From an uncultured Clostridia bacterium (GTDB lineage Bacteria; Bacillota; Clostridia; TANB77; CAG-508): 64,000 bases of DNA. The number at the start of each line of letters is the position of its first letter. Within the stretch, counting starts at the first letter, position 1. This document shows, piece by piece, positions 27,814 to 37,743 of the stretch. Both the position numbers and the translations under genes were made by a program. Location of the stretch: the NCBI GenBank assembly GCA_934168305.1, contig CAKPNF010000008.1, positions 1 to 64,000 of the forward strand, read 5' to 3'. Under the pieces are notes generated by a model that saw only the letters and a list, made by a program, of their open reading frames with translations, ran no database searches and was not told the origin of the DNA.

Positions 27814-28878
27814 TTATTTTTTTCCTATATTTCTTTTTATTTGTCTTAGTGTTCTAAATGCTTTTTCTGAAAATTTGTACATTTTATATTTTAAAGGTTT
27901 AAATGGAATATAAATTTCTCCTATAAACTCCGTGAATTTTGCCCCAAATCCCTTTTTAAATCTATATAATCCGTATTGTGGATGATTTTCATCTACAACT
28001 CCTGATACTCCTCTAAAGTCATATATGTCATCATGTCTTGCTATTGCCATTTTTATCATTTCCCATTGTAGTAAATAGTTTGGCATTAAATTTCTGTGTT
28101 GATTACTGCTTGCTCCATATAAGTACCATGTTTTATTTCCATAAAATATTGGAATTACTCCTGAAATTGGTTTTCCTTCGTAATATGCCATTAATAGTTT
28201 CATATGTCCTTCAGGTACCATGTTATCATACATTTTTTCAAAATATTCTAGTGGTCTTGTTATAAAACCATCTCTGTTTCCTGTTTCTATCATTATTTTA
28301 TGGAAGTCTTTTAAATCTTCCCTTGTACCTTCTTTTACCTCTACTCCTTTTCTTCCTGCTAAACGTATATTATATCTCCATTTTTGATGGAACCCTGCCA
28401 TTATTTCTTCTTCTGTTTTATCTTTTATGTCTAATCTGAATACAAATCTTGGTTGTATTTCGTCTTTGAAGTCTTTTGCATCATCTTTTATTTTATATCC
28501 TAAATTTGTTACTATATCTCTGAATGCTTGGTCGTCTGTTTCTATGTCTGGTTCTATTCTTAATACTATTGCATTGTATTTTTTTGCAAGCTCTTTAGCT
28601 CCATCCGTTAGTTGTTTCATTACTGCCATGTCATGTATATCACATACTGGTCCTCTTGATGCATACATTATGTTTCCGAATATTGGCATTTTTCTTATCC
28701 ATACACATAATGAACCTATTATATTTTTTTCGTCATCTTCTGCTAATATTACTTCTGGTTTCCAGTTTGGCTTTTTTATTTCTGCCCATTCTAGTGATTG
28801 TTGAAAATTACATCTTTCGTGTCCTTCTAAAAATTTTTTATATGCATTTTTCGAGTCTTCATCTGTTACAAATCTCAT
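27814..28878 (-). CDS. FemAB/MurJ-pathway peptidyltransferase (lipid II aminoacyl ligase type)
   Basis: FemX/FemAB enzymes add the interpeptide bridge to lipid II using aminoacyl-tRNA. The 354-residue protein shows the paired GNAT-like domains: the first with SLEWAEIKKPNW and YASRGPVCD, the second with FHQKWRYNIRLAGRKGVEV and YDFRGVSGV plus the closing GLYRFKKGFGA. It is the last chromosomal gene before the prophage and is followed to the left by alr. The amino acid transferred cannot be told. Confidence 0.87.
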   Translation of the reverse strand: MRFVTDEDSKNAYKKFLEGHERCNFQQSLEWAEIKKPNWKPEVILAEDDEKNIIGSLCVWIRKMPIFGNIMYASRGPVCDIHDMAVMKQLTDGAKELAKKYNAIVLRIEPDIETDDQAFRDIVTNLGYKIKDDAKDFKDEIQPRFVFRLDIKDKTEEEIMAGFHQKWRYNIRLAGRKGVEVKEGTREDLKDFHKIMIETGNRDGFITRPLEYFEKMYDNMVPEGHMKLLMAYYEGKPISGVIPIFYGNKTWYLYGASSNQHRNLMPNYLLQWEMIKMAIARHDDIYDFRGVSGVVDENHPQYGLYRFKKGFGAKFTEFIGEIYIPFKPLKYKMYKFSEKAFRTLRQIKRNIGKK

Positions 28879-29281
28879 TTTTTATTTTTCCTCCTATATT
28901 ATTTACGTTTTAATGGTATTTTACACTAAGATACTAAAATTTACAAGTCATTTTACAGAAAATTTACAATGATTTATGTTCCAATCTTTCTACGCAAATT
29001 CAGCTAAGAAAAATGGCTGAACATAAGTATACAAATACTTCTAAAAAATTTTCAACTAAATTTTAGCCAAAAATTATAAGTCAAAAAGAACCAAAATCTA
29101 TAATAATAGAAATTGGTTCTTTTTATTAATCTATTTTTGGTGGAGATGAGGAGATTTTATATTTTCCCTTCTAAGTTTTCCTCATCTCTGCCTAAATAGC
29201 TAAATTTCAATATTTTGTTGATAAGTCTTTCTTAAATCTTCCTAATCATTTAAAACTAAGTGGCTAAAAAGTGGCTAAATT
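28879..29281. other. Non-coding stretch at the chromosome-prophage junction
   Basis: About 400 bases without a gene. It holds a terminator hairpin (29083-29124), an inverted repeat with GAGATGAGGA near 29147 and its complement near 29188, and a direct repeat of AGTGGCTAAA near 29258-29280. This is the likely prophage end, but no attachment core can be named without the other end. Confidence 0.55.
29083..29124. terminator. Bidirectional terminator near the prophage edge
   Basis: A stem AAAAAGAACCAA / TTGGTTCTTTTT has A/T-runs on both flanks. Confidence 0.75.
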
Positions 29282-29572
29282 TTATGTACGTTCTAAGAAA
29301 TTCTTTATTACTCTTTCTTTATCGTTAATATTAAATTCATTACATATTTTTTGTAAGGTTTTTATAAGTCTTTCACTTATATTATTTCCCTTCATTTTCA
29401 TGTTTTCTTTTTCATTTTTTATACACAATATTTTTTGTTTTTTCATTGGCAATCCATCCTTTTCAAATAAATTTTTATAATTCACTTTCAAAGGCGTATG
29501 ATTTTTCTTAATTATATCCTTTCCTATATTTTTTGTAAATGATTTTTCATTATTTTTTTCGACAATTTCCAT
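29282..29572 (-). CDS. Small basic prophage protein, unknown
   Basis: The 96-residue, Lys-rich protein (MEIVEKNNEKSFTKNIGK) has no recognised domain. The start follows GGAG, 9 nt upstream. It is the last gene at the left end of the prophage and lies downstream of two operator-like repeats. It may be a host-takeover or lysogeny accessory gene. Confidence 0.5.
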   Translation of the reverse strand: MEIVEKNNEKSFTKNIGKDIIKKNHTPLKVNYKNLFEKDGLPMKKQKILCIKNEKENMKMKGNNISERLIKTLQKICNEFNINDKERVIKNFLERT

Positions 29573-29650
29573 TTTTCTTTCTCCAATATACTTTATTTCA
29601 TCCGAGCTCTTTTGATGTGATTATTGTATATTATATTTTACCAAAGTGTT

Positions 29651-29689
29651 AAAATGTTTTATGAAAGTACCAAAATGTTTTATGAAAGT
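29651..29689 (-). repeat. Two identical 18-bp direct repeats, operator-like
   Basis: Bases 29651-29668 and 29672-29689 are identical (AAAATGTTTTATGAAAGT) with a 21-bp period, two helical turns. They lie about 80-120 bases upstream of the gene starting at 29572 and close to the XRE regulator, so they look like a repressor or activator binding array. Confidence 0.6.
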
Positions 29690-29719
29690 CATATTTTGTC
29701 GAATTTTGGGTTTTACACT

Positions 29720-29745
29720 AAAAAAAGCTACATCTATTGTAGCTC
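29720..29745 (-). terminator. Terminator of the XRE regulator gene
   Basis: A stem AGCTACA / TGTAGCT overlaps the 3' end of the gene and is followed by seven T on the minus strand. Confidence 0.75.
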
Positions 29746-29946
29746 TATGTTTTTAGTATCGTATAAGTCTGTTATTTTCTTACCCAAATTTTCTGCTATT
29801 ACTAACATCTCTATAAATAATATTTTATCTACATCTTCTTCTATTTCCGCTAGTCTATGTCTTTCTATTCCTGTTTCTTCTGATAAATCTCTTAGCGATA
29901 TTCCCATACTCTCACGAATCTCTTTTATTTTTAATTCTACTGTCAT
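29734..29946 (-). CDS. XRE-family HTH regulator, short
   Basis: A 70-residue DNA-binding protein with the helix-turn-helix MGISLRDLSEETGIERHRLAEIE. ATG 29946 is chosen because AGAGGTG lies 6-7 nt upstream; the frame extends to 29994 without a ribosome site. It is little more than the HTH domain. The 18-bp direct repeats just downstream are its likely targets. Confidence 0.75.
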   Translation of the reverse strand: MTVELKIKEIRESMGISLRDLSEETGIERHRLAEIEEDVDKILFIEMLVIAENLGKKITDLYDTKNIELQ

Positions 29947-29986
29947 AAAAAACACCTCTAGCTTATTATTGCTAGAAGTGTGATTT

Positions 29987-30199
29987 TTATGCAATTTCTC
30001 TTTTAATCTCTTTAGCCTTCTCTTTAGATTCTCTCTGGATTTCTTTCATTATGCTTTCATAACTCTTTTTTGACATAAATTGCAAACTCTGTATGCTTAA
30101 TAAGTTAAATCTTTTTGCTAATTCTGTATATTGCTTTCTTGTTAATCTTATTCCTAAAATTTTTATCATTAGCAGTGAATTGTTATATGCTTCGTTCAT
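29987..30199 (-). CDS. Small prophage protein, unknown
   Basis: The 70-residue basic protein (MNEAYNNSLLMIKILGIRL) has AGGTGATG before the start. The C-terminus is a charged helix (QRESKEKAKEIKREIA). It precedes the XRE regulator in the same direction and could be its partner. No domain recognised. Confidence 0.5.
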   Translation of the reverse strand: MNEAYNNSLLMIKILGIRLTRKQYTELAKRFNLLSIQSLQFMSKKSYESIMKEIQRESKEKAKEIKREIA

Positions 30200-30229
30200 A
30201 TTTCATCACCTCATATGTATTATAGCATA

Positions 30230-30625
30230 TTATGTAAAATTAGTGTGTCGAACGGTGTCGTTTTTTTTATTTTTTTCTATTATTTGATTCGTTGGAACAA
30301 TTACATCTAACAAATTTAAGCATGATTTATAACATTTATCATTATACAAACTATATTCTTTATCTTCACTTTTATAATATTGTTCTTTAACTTTATTATA
30401 AATTCTATCTATCTGTATTTTTAAAGCTTCTTTATCTAATTTGTCTGTAACATATCCAAGTTTAAATTCAACATACAATTTTTCTTTCGGAAAAACATGA
30501 ATATAGTTTTCTACATTTACTCTATCTAATATTTCAAATTCTTTTTCATTTTCTTTCATGACTTGCACTGCACGAAAATCTATGACTTTATTATCCCACG
30601 CATTTACTACATATAATACTTTCAT
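30230..30625 (-). CDS. Prophage protein, unknown function
   Basis: The 131-residue protein (MKVLYVVNAWDNKVIDFRAV) has no membrane helix. It starts after a GGAG-like site and follows about 190 bases of non-coding DNA to the right that carries the terminator of the lysis module. It is therefore an independent unit at the lysogenic-conversion position. Confidence 0.5.
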   Translation of the reverse strand: MKVLYVVNAWDNKVIDFRAVQVMKENEKEFEILDRVNVENYIHVFPKEKLYVEFKLGYVTDKLDKEALKIQIDRIYNKVKEQYYKSEDKEYSLYNDKCYKSCLNLLDVIVPTNQIIEKNKKNDTVRHTNFT

Positions 30626-30774
30626 TTTTTTCTCCTTTTTATGGGTAGTATAGCATATTGTTTGTAAAATTGCAAATATAAAAAATTAACCTAAAAATGA
30701 CTTATGAAAATCCATTTTAAACCGTTTTATTTTTTAATCAATGTAATTATATGCCTTCATTTTAAGCCCAAAAA

Positions 30775-30814
30775 CGCAAAAAAGAGGTAAATTGAAATTA
30801 ATCAACTTACCTCA
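30775..30814 (-). terminator. Terminator at the end of the phage late operon
   Basis: The stem GAGGTAA / TTACCTC (30783-30789 / 30806-30812) follows the endolysin stop, with TTTTTT after it on the minus strand. Confidence 0.8.
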
Positions 30815-30819
30815 TATTT

Positions 30820-31566
30820 TTATCTAACTCCACCTGTCCATTTAGCAAATCCTATTTTGTAATTACCTGTTCCAGAAACATTATATCTTACCATTGGTCT
30901 TCCATTAAATATTCCAAAACAGTCACATTCTTCATATGGTGATAAACTTCCTATTACTTTTGTTAAGCTTGTATCTGCATATATTACTTCTTTTGTTGAA
31001 CCGTTTTTATATCTTCTCACTGGTTCATCACTCCCTTCAACTTTTGGTACTGCTACTGTAGTTGTAGCCTGTCCTAATTTATTTGCTACATCATTTTTAA
31101 ATTGTATCCAAGCTTGTTCATTTCTTACATAATATCTTGGACATTCTTTTCCAGTCACATCGTAGTGTCTTATAATTGCATCTATACCTAAATTATATCT
31201 TTTACATATATCTGCACATAATTCTACTAAACTGTTGTATGTATTGTCGTTGAATTTTCCGTCCCAATCTGGGTGACAATCTTCTATTCCTATAGATTTT
31301 CTGTTCATAGAATAACTGCCACTATGGAAAGCAACTTCATTTTCTGGTATGCATCTTATTATTTCACCGTTTAAGCCGATTATATAATGAGATGAAGCAT
31401 ATGTCTTATGTGATGTTGCTAAGCTCTCAAAATAGTTTCTGTTGGCTATTGCACTTGAATTTGCATTGCCAACCCAATGAACTACTATCTTTTCAATTTT
31501 ATTTTGTTTTTCTCCACTTCTTGAATATGGATTTAATGTTAATAATCTATCTTCTATATTATTCAT
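30820..31566 (-). CDS. Endolysin, N-acetylmuramoyl-L-alanine amidase
   Basis: The 248-residue lysis enzyme cleaves the MurNAc-L-Ala bond. The N-terminal Amidase_2 (PGRP-like) domain has VVHWVGN, SHYIIG, AFHSGSY, IGIEDCH and RHYDVTGKECP, with the zinc ligands His, His and Cys at the expected places. A C-terminal domain of about 70 residues (ending FAKWTGGVR) is probably the wall-binding part. It is the last gene of the late operon. Confidence 0.92.
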   Translation of the reverse strand: MNNIEDRLLTLNPYSRSGEKQNKIEKIVVHWVGNANSSAIANRNYFESLATSHKTYASSHYIIGLNGEIIRCIPENEVAFHSGSYSMNRKSIGIEDCHPDWDGKFNDNTYNSLVELCADICKRYNLGIDAIIRHYDVTGKECPRYYVRNEQAWIQFKNDVANKLGQATTTVAVPKVEGSDEPVRRYKNGSTKEVIYADTSLTKVIGSLSPYEECDCFGIFNGRPMVRYNVSGTGNYKIGFAKWTGGVR

Positions 31567-31627
31567 TTACTTCACCCCTTGTATCTTCTTCTGCAAGTTC
31601 CATTGTTTCTACAATTTCTTCTTCCAC
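31559..31627 (-). CDS. Possible 22-residue peptide between holin and endolysin
   Basis: A GTG start at 31627 follows AAGGAGG with good spacing. The peptide is acidic (VEEEIVETMELAEEDTRGEV) and its stop overlaps the endolysin start. It may simply serve translational coupling. Confidence 0.35.
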   Translation of the reverse strand: MEEEIVETMELAEEDTRGEVNE

Positions 31628-31629
31628 GA

Positions 31630-31827
31630 CTATTCCTCCTTGTTATTTATTGCTTTTTGCCCTAACAAATATGTACCTATTATACCTTGTACTACTGCAA
31701 TAACTTGTACTATTTGTATTGCATATGGTATTGTTATTCCATCAACTGCATTTATTCCTGCAACTAACGCACTTACTATTGCTAGTATATTTGTTAAGTA
31801 TTTTGCTATTGTTTTTAATTTTTCCAT
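31630..31827 (-). CDS. Holin-like membrane protein
   Basis: The 65-residue protein has two hydrophobic helices (YLTNILAIVSALVAGINAV and QIVQVIAVVQGIIGTYLLG) and a charged C-terminus, the layout of small phage holins. It lies directly before the endolysin and after an XhlA-like gene. GGAGGTGAG precedes the start. Confidence 0.7.
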   Translation of the reverse strand: MEKLKTIAKYLTNILAIVSALVAGINAVDGITIPYAIQIVQVIAVVQGIIGTYLLGQKAINNKEE

Positions 31828-31840
31828 ATCGTCTCACCTC

Positions 31841-32161
31841 CTACATAAATTTACTTAGTCCTAACACAAAAGCTATCGCTGTTAATACAATTCCAGTTAT
31901 AAAAGAGATTACCTTACCTTTTACTTGTTTTTTAGTGTCTTCATAATCCTTAATTGGCTTTTCTTCTATTATTTTCAAGCGTTCATTCATTTTGTTTTGG
32001 TCTTCTCTCATTGCTTTCATTTCTGTTGCTATTTCTCTTACACTTAATGTTAAGTCGTATATATTTTCAACTTTATTTTCAACAGCATCTATTCTTTTTG
32101 TATTTGACTTTTCTCGTTCTTCTAAGTGTGCTACTTTTTCAATTAATTCAGTATCTTGCAT
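31841..32161 (-). CDS. XhlA-like hemolysin/lysis accessory protein
   Basis: The 106-residue protein has an N-terminal coiled coil (VAHLEEREKSNTKRIDAVEN) with the LTLSVREIATEMKAM segment, and one C-terminal membrane helix (VISFITGIVLTAIAFVLGL). This is the plan of XhlA, which anchors to the membrane and supports holin-endolysin lysis. AAGGAGG precedes ATG. Confidence 0.72.
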   Translation of the reverse strand: MQDTELIEKVAHLEEREKSNTKRIDAVENKVENIYDLTLSVREIATEMKAMREDQNKMNERLKIIEEKPIKDYEDTKKQVKGKVISFITGIVLTAIAFVLGLSKFM

Positions 32162-32217
32162 TATTCTTCCTCCTTGGCTGTTTCTTTATTTTCAGTTTGT
32201 TCAACTTTTTCTGTTGT

Positions 32218-32475
32218 TTACTCTGCAGTGTTGTCTGTTGTTTCTTCTACAGTATCTTCAATAATTTCTGTAGTTTGTTCTATCTCTTCAGCTTCTTGCA
32301 TTGACTTTTCTTGCTCTTCTGCTAAATATGTAATTAACTCTTCATAGTCTTTTGCATTTATCTTATTTTTATCTGCAAGTTTGTAAGCTTCTATTATTGC
32401 ATAATCTACTGTATATACATTACTTTTATATAAGTTAATTACTGCATTTTTAAATAGTTTTGATAAATCTACCAT
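32218..32475 (-). CDS. Small acidic prophage protein, tail/lysis junction
   Basis: The 85-residue protein (MVDLSKLFKNAVINLYKSN) ends in an acidic Glu/Thr-rich tail. Its position between the tail tip gene and the XhlA-like gene is that of XkdX-like proteins. The start follows GGGGGTG. Function unknown. Confidence 0.55.
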   Translation of the reverse strand: MVDLSKLFKNAVINLYKSNVYTVDYAIIEAYKLADKNKINAKDYEELITYLAEEQEKSMQEAEEIEQTTEIIEDTVEETTDNTAE

Positions 32476-32478
32476 ACT

Positions 32479-34671
32479 CTACACCCCCTCACTTGCGTTA
32501 TTTACTGCTAATGCTTGTGTATTATTTAATAATGTTTCTAAGTCTTTTGCATAGTCTAAATCTAGTATTGCTATACTATCTGTTGTTATGTTTGTTACGT
32601 TTTTATATGTTCTTGCGTTTTCTAGTTCGTCTAAAATCTTACTTTGTTCTTCTGTACATTCTATGTCAAGTGGTTCTGCTAATACATAGTCTATATAAAA
32701 TGGATTTCCATTATCATTCAATTTTACTAACCATTCATTTGCTTCTGTTAATGATAAAAATGGTATACTTGCATAATTGTAGTTACTAGTATTTTCCCAC
32801 CATAAACAATCTTGATATATTGCATCCTTAGCAACACCATTCTTATATTTTAAATAATTAGATTTACCATAAGCTACACTTCCATTAGTACCTAATATTT
32901 TTCCTGGTAAGTTTAATTGATAAAGCCCTCTAGTATCTGTATATATTGAACTATGCTTTGAATTAAATTTATTTACAATTCCATTAAATATTCTTCTTGC
33001 AATATAATGTCTCTCAAACCATTTGCCATCTTTCTTTATAAATGTATCTTTATAGTCTCCTATTGCTCTGAGTGGTTGCTGCGTTGGCATTATGTATGAT
33101 TGTTCTTGATGTTCTTCGTAGTTGGTTGCTGTTGGGTTTTGTTCTAATTGTGTTTCTTCTACTGCTAGTACAAGCTCGTTTTCATCTGTTCCGTTATACA
33201 CACCTAAAAATATATAATACTCGTTTTCTTTAGTTGTAAATGTGTATTGTGTTAAATCATTATTACTAGCAAAAATTAATCTTGAAAAAGCATTACCTAT
33301 CTTAACAGGCTCTTTACCTGCAGTCAAAATAAATCTGTTGCCTTTGTTTTTCTTTTTTATTGTATATGTCGTATTAGGTTTTACTCTCGCTATAAATCCT
33401 ACGGTTGTTGAAATTGCAAGATATAACTTTTTAGATACATCCATCCAAATCCCAGTTATATATTTACCAAACAAATTTTTATTACATTTAGTTACTTTAA
33501 CAGAACCTTGATTGTAAGAACTATACGACGTCTCCACATTTCCTTTTTCTATTTTAAGAGTATCTTTATTAGTTAATAAAGCGTTTATTATAATATATTT
33601 ACAATTAGAATTTGTTATATTTAAAACACCGTTTGGTTGTGTTGTTGAAGTCATTTCTAAAAATGTTTTGTTTTTGTCATATAGAGCAACTTTTGACAAA
33701 TCAGACCTTCCAGAAATGTAATATTTCTTATTAGCTTCTATTGCTATATAATCACTATACATAATATTACTTTGTATTTGTATACTTCCATCACTACTAA
33801 TATATTTTCCATCTGTTGTTGTATTTTTATCAAACAAATTCACATTACTACCAACAGTTTTTATTGGACTTTGATAGCCTAGTGATGGCATATTAGGTAC
33901 AAATTGTTCAAATTCTGTATAAACAGAGTCACTTTCTATTTGTATTTCTAATTCTAAATTATTGAATACAATATTTGCATTTGATGTATAACATCTTAAA
34001 TATATTTCCTTTTCTTCTGTCAAATTAAATATATGACTAACAGTTCCTTTTTTTTGTGTTAATTCGATACCCGTTATACCAGAATTAGAATAATTACCTG
34101 TAATAAAAGTATTTGAAGCACTCATTATATATACTGCAAAATCTCCGCTTGGTCTTTCAAAAGTTCCAGATTTAACCTTAATAGTATATGTACATGTTCC
34201 TGCTGGAAGTTTTACTTTTGTTGGTTTATCAAATATTATGTTTCCACTGTTCGTCGCGGTTCCATTCAATTTTAATATACTATTATCAAAGCTATAATTT
34301 ACACCAAAATTATTTCCACCTGGTATTTTGTTCCCTGTAAAATAGTTCTTTCCTTGTGTACTCGTCTCCTGCTCACTATTTCCACCAATGCCAATTTTTG
34401 CTCTGCAATTGCTACTGTCTTCTACGTGTATGTATTCTCCGCTAGCTTGTCCACGAATTGAGTTTTGATAAAAGTCTTCTTGTGCTTCTTTTAACTCTTT
34501 TTCGAGTTTTGTTTTTTCTGTTTCTAGTTGTAGTATTTGATTATTTGTTTTTTCAGCATTTTCATCTATTTTATCCCAGTTACCATTTAGATAATTATCC
34601 ACATCAAATTTTTCTTCGCTTGTCTCTGGATTATCGTGTTTCTTTAATTTTAAGTTTCCTGTTTCACTCAT
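32479..34671 (-). CDS. Distal tail/receptor-binding structural protein
   Basis: The 730-residue protein begins with a short base-attachment region (DNYLNGNWDKIDENAEKT) and a coiled coil, then beta-rich domains with carbohydrate-binding character (KPTKVKLPAGTCTYTIKVKS). Repeated blocks resemble those of Clostridial phage tail tip proteins. It overlaps the upstream tail protein by 4 nt. It is the best candidate for host receptor binding. Confidence 0.65.
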   Translation of the reverse strand: MSETGNLKLKKHDNPETSEEKFDVDNYLNGNWDKIDENAEKTNNQILQLETEKTKLEKELKEAQEDFYQNSIRGQASGEYIHVEDSSNCRAKIGIGGNSEQETSTQGKNYFTGNKIPGGNNFGVNYSFDNSILKLNGTATNSGNIIFDKPTKVKLPAGTCTYTIKVKSGTFERPSGDFAVYIMSASNTFITGNYSNSGITGIELTQKKGTVSHIFNLTEEKEIYLRCYTSNANIVFNNLELEIQIESDSVYTEFEQFVPNMPSLGYQSPIKTVGSNVNLFDKNTTTDGKYISSDGSIQIQSNIMYSDYIAIEANKKYYISGRSDLSKVALYDKNKTFLEMTSTTQPNGVLNITNSNCKYIIINALLTNKDTLKIEKGNVETSYSSYNQGSVKVTKCNKNLFGKYITGIWMDVSKKLYLAISTTVGFIARVKPNTTYTIKKKNKGNRFILTAGKEPVKIGNAFSRLIFASNNDLTQYTFTTKENEYYIFLGVYNGTDENELVLAVEETQLEQNPTATNYEEHQEQSYIMPTQQPLRAIGDYKDTFIKKDGKWFERHYIARRIFNGIVNKFNSKHSSIYTDTRGLYQLNLPGKILGTNGSVAYGKSNYLKYKNGVAKDAIYQDCLWWENTSNYNYASIPFLSLTEANEWLVKLNDNGNPFYIDYVLAEPLDIECTEEQSKILDELENARTYKNVTNITTDSIAILDLDYAKDLETLLNNTQALAVNNASEGV

Positions 34672-37323
34672 CTATTTACCTCCTTTTCAAGAGTTTCTAT
34701 TCTTTTTATTAAACTTTGTATTAGTTCATCTTTCTGTTTATCTTTTGCCTGTAATTGTTCGATTTGTTCTTGTTGTTCTTGTATTGCTTTATATGCTACT
34801 GATGTCATGCTATATAAATTTGCTCCTATTTCTTTTCCGCTTTCATCTATTGATGTTAAATCTTTTGAATACTTGTAATTACTTCCGATTACAAAACCGA
34901 TGCTTTTTTTGTCTGTATCCTTATCTGTTTTATAATTAAATTCGTAAATATCAGTATTTTTTACAACGTTTATTGCTTTCTTAGTATATCTTTGTATATT
35001 TTTCTTTTTTTCTTCTCTTGAATTATCTATAAATGCTTTACCACTTACATATCCATCAGTACAATTAATGCCTTTATACGCCGTTAAATATTCAGTACTT
35101 GTTATGCTTCCTTCTATATAACAACTTGTTCCATGTATAGCTCCATCATCTGTAAATAAGCAATAATTATCTCCTGAACCTAATCTAAAGCTATTGCTTC
35201 CTGCTTGATTTGCATAAAATTTTATATTGTCCAATATAGTAATTGAAGCATAATCAATCACATTTTTTGGATGTATTGCTAATAATGATTTATTTGTTTT
35301 TTCATCCCAAAAATATAATCCAAATCCAGTTGGGTCTCCGTTTAGAAATACTCCGCCTGATTTCATACCTGTTCCGATTCCATCTAATACTAAATTGCAA
35401 TTACTTAGTACCAATTCACCATAAGAACCATCACTATTTTCTTCACTCATAACAAAATTTTTTATGTATAAAATAGGCCAAAATTTATTATCTTTTTTTG
35501 TTGTAATTCCCCAAGCCATACCATCAGATATTTCTTGTCCATAATTTCCTGTTACCCCAAAACTTATATAGTTTTGATTATCAATTGTATTTACACCCAT
35601 TTCTCCAAATTCAGTTCCATCATTTTTATAAAAATGTTGTCCTTCTTTATCTAATGCCATCATTACATTTTTATTTTTATCCAATATTGCTAAACTAGCA
35701 TTTTTATTTATTATCATCATTTGAATAAAATCTGATATTTGATTCCAAGCAATTTTTACATGCTCATAGTTTTGCTCTATTGCTGTTCCTAATTTACTTG
35801 TTTCTGTATAACCTTTCAGCTTATTATCAGTAGCAGTATTTGCACTGTTTATTGCTTCTGACTTAGCTGTTGATGTTTCTGTCTTTGTTGAATATGTTTT
35901 ACTTACTTCACTTGTTATGCTTTCTGCTTTTTGTGTTATTTGTGAATTTGTTTCTGTTTTTGTATAGTAATTATTACTTAAATTTTTATTTGTACTATCT
36001 GCTGTACTCTTTGCTGTGTTTGCTGTGGATTGTGCTTTATCTGCTTTACCATCTACTGTTTTTATTTCTGTTTTTACTTCACTTACACTTTGTGTTATTC
36101 CGTTTATATCTTGTTCATGTTTTGTTATTTTTTTAGAATTTTCTGATGTTTCTTGTGCTAATTGTGTTAATTTCAAATTTTCTTCATCGATTTGACTTTG
36201 AATCTTTCTGTTTATGACTTTTTGATTTTGCTTTCTTGTTGTTGTATCTTGTTTTTGTTTTATTGCTATTTTACTTTTTATATCTGCAATAAACCTTTTA
36301 TTTAAAGTAATTTCTCCCTGATAAATTATCTTTTTTCCATCAATGTTAATAATATCTCCTATATCCACTATTGGACTTATTATTGTAGTACCTTCAAAGC
36401 TATAAAAGTCCAAATTTTTTATAGAATCATATATCTTTTGAATGTCATCTTCCTCACTAATAAATAAATTATCTTGTCTAATCCAAAGAGTATCTTTTAT
36501 CTCATCTCCTACTTTAAATGATTCAGTTCCATTCTCATAAGCTACTCTTGTTATTTGATGTTCTTCCCCCCATTTATAAGTTTTAAATAATCTTTGAGGG
36601 ATTATTACTTCATCTTCTCCAAGTTTTTTTATTTGAATTTTACCAGTTCTACTAGCACAACAAAATCCTCCAGCTTTTTCTGAAATATAACTCATATACT
36701 CTCTCGCTTTTACTTCATTGTCATAAACATATATTTTTTTATTAGAATTAAGAAAAGAGCTTGTTTCTAATTCAAGCCCTTTCTTTTTACATATATCTTC
36801 TGCTATTTCCCCTAAAGTTGCATAGCCTTTTTTCTTTATCAATTCACTAGCATCATAATATCCGTCATCTGCATCTAACTTTATAATATTATCTACAGCT
36901 TTTATATTTATTATATTGTTATCTTCATTGTCATAGTTATCAATATTATAAATTCCGTATTGGTATCATCTCAAAACTATCATCATGTTTAGATAAACTT
37001 TTTACTTGTAATTTGTTTAGATCGCATACTAACATTTTATTCAACTCTGCAACTGTTATAGCATGATTTACTAAAACCCCATATTCTATTCTTATTGTTT
37101 TAGGATTCGTTATTCCAGAATTTTTATGTATTTTTATTTCTATATACTGACTTGGAACACTTCCTAACTCTAGTTTTTCATCAAATAATTCTCCCCCATG
37201 TTTAAAATCTAGCAAATATTTTGGATTTAATAATACATCATCTATATAAATATTAGTAACTGATAGTACATTGTTCTTATCTATTGTTTTTAATGCTTTT
37301 TCTGTTAATCCCTTATACATCAT
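34668..37323 (-). CDS. Tail-associated protein with C-terminal S74 chaperone domain, read across a CGG +1 frameshift
   Basis: Two ORFs and the 103-base gap between them join into one 884-residue protein when C is skipped at the in-frame CGG at 36955-36957 (codon 123). The zero frame stops three codons later. Shifted, it reads IPIGIYNIDNYDNEDNN and runs without a break into ASELIKKKGYATL. The N-terminal part is a tail-baseplate (Tal-like) domain, the middle is coiled coil, and the end (IDNSREEKKKNIQRY onward) resembles the S74 self-cleaving chaperone domain of tail fibres. The start is ATG 37323 or, with better spacing from GGAGG, 37320. Without the shift neither ORF is a complete tail protein. 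Confidence 0.82.
36954..36957 (-). other. CGG +1 frameshift site 3 (ATA C GGA)
   Basis: The zero frame reads CCA ATA CGG AAT TTA TAA. Skipping C gives ATA GGA ATT TAT AAT and closes the otherwise unexplained gap to the second ORF. Confidence 0.83.
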
Positions 37324-37738
37324 TTACCTCCAATACTATTTGTTTTTGTGCATCTGTTAATTCCTTTTGCATCAAATTAAATGATGTTTTCCATTTTGTT
37401 TTCTCTGTTGCTGTTCCTTTTTCTGTTGTTATCATATCAACTTTCCTTTTTGAAACTCTGAATTTGGCTCCTTCTAAAAAGCCGCCTTTTACAACTGGAA
37501 CCTTAACATCTAATATAAATGGGTTTTTAAATGTTTTTTGACATAATTCCTCTGCTTCTTCCTCTGTATTAAAATCCCAGGACATAGAAAGCTTTAACAT
37601 TCCTACTGCAATGGGATTATCAATTAAAGAACCGTCATCATTTGATGTATAACTATCTTTGTCTGTATCTTCTATGTCTGCACTATATGTTGAAGGTGTT
37701 GGTAAATTTTCTTTTTCTCCATGTTCTCTCCATATCAT
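37313..37738 (-). CDS. Tail protein (distal tail/Dit-position)
   Basis: The 141-residue protein lies between the tape measure and Tal-like genes, the place of the distal tail protein in siphoviruses, although it is shorter than typical Dit. It overlaps the next gene by 11 nt. No motif allows a firmer name. Confidence 0.55.
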   Translation of the reverse strand: MIWREHGEKENLPTPSTYSADIEDTDKDSYTSNDDGSLIDNPIAVGMLKLSMSWDFNTEEEAEELCQKTFKNPFILDVKVPVVKGGFLEGAKFRVSKRKVDMITTEKGTATEKTKWKTSFNLMQKELTDAQKQIVLEVNDV

Positions 37739-37743
37739 AATTT

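Noticed and set aside
28879..29281. Named attachment site for the prophage
   Set aside because: Short inverted and direct repeats are present, but the matching right end is outside the window, so no core sequence can be proved.
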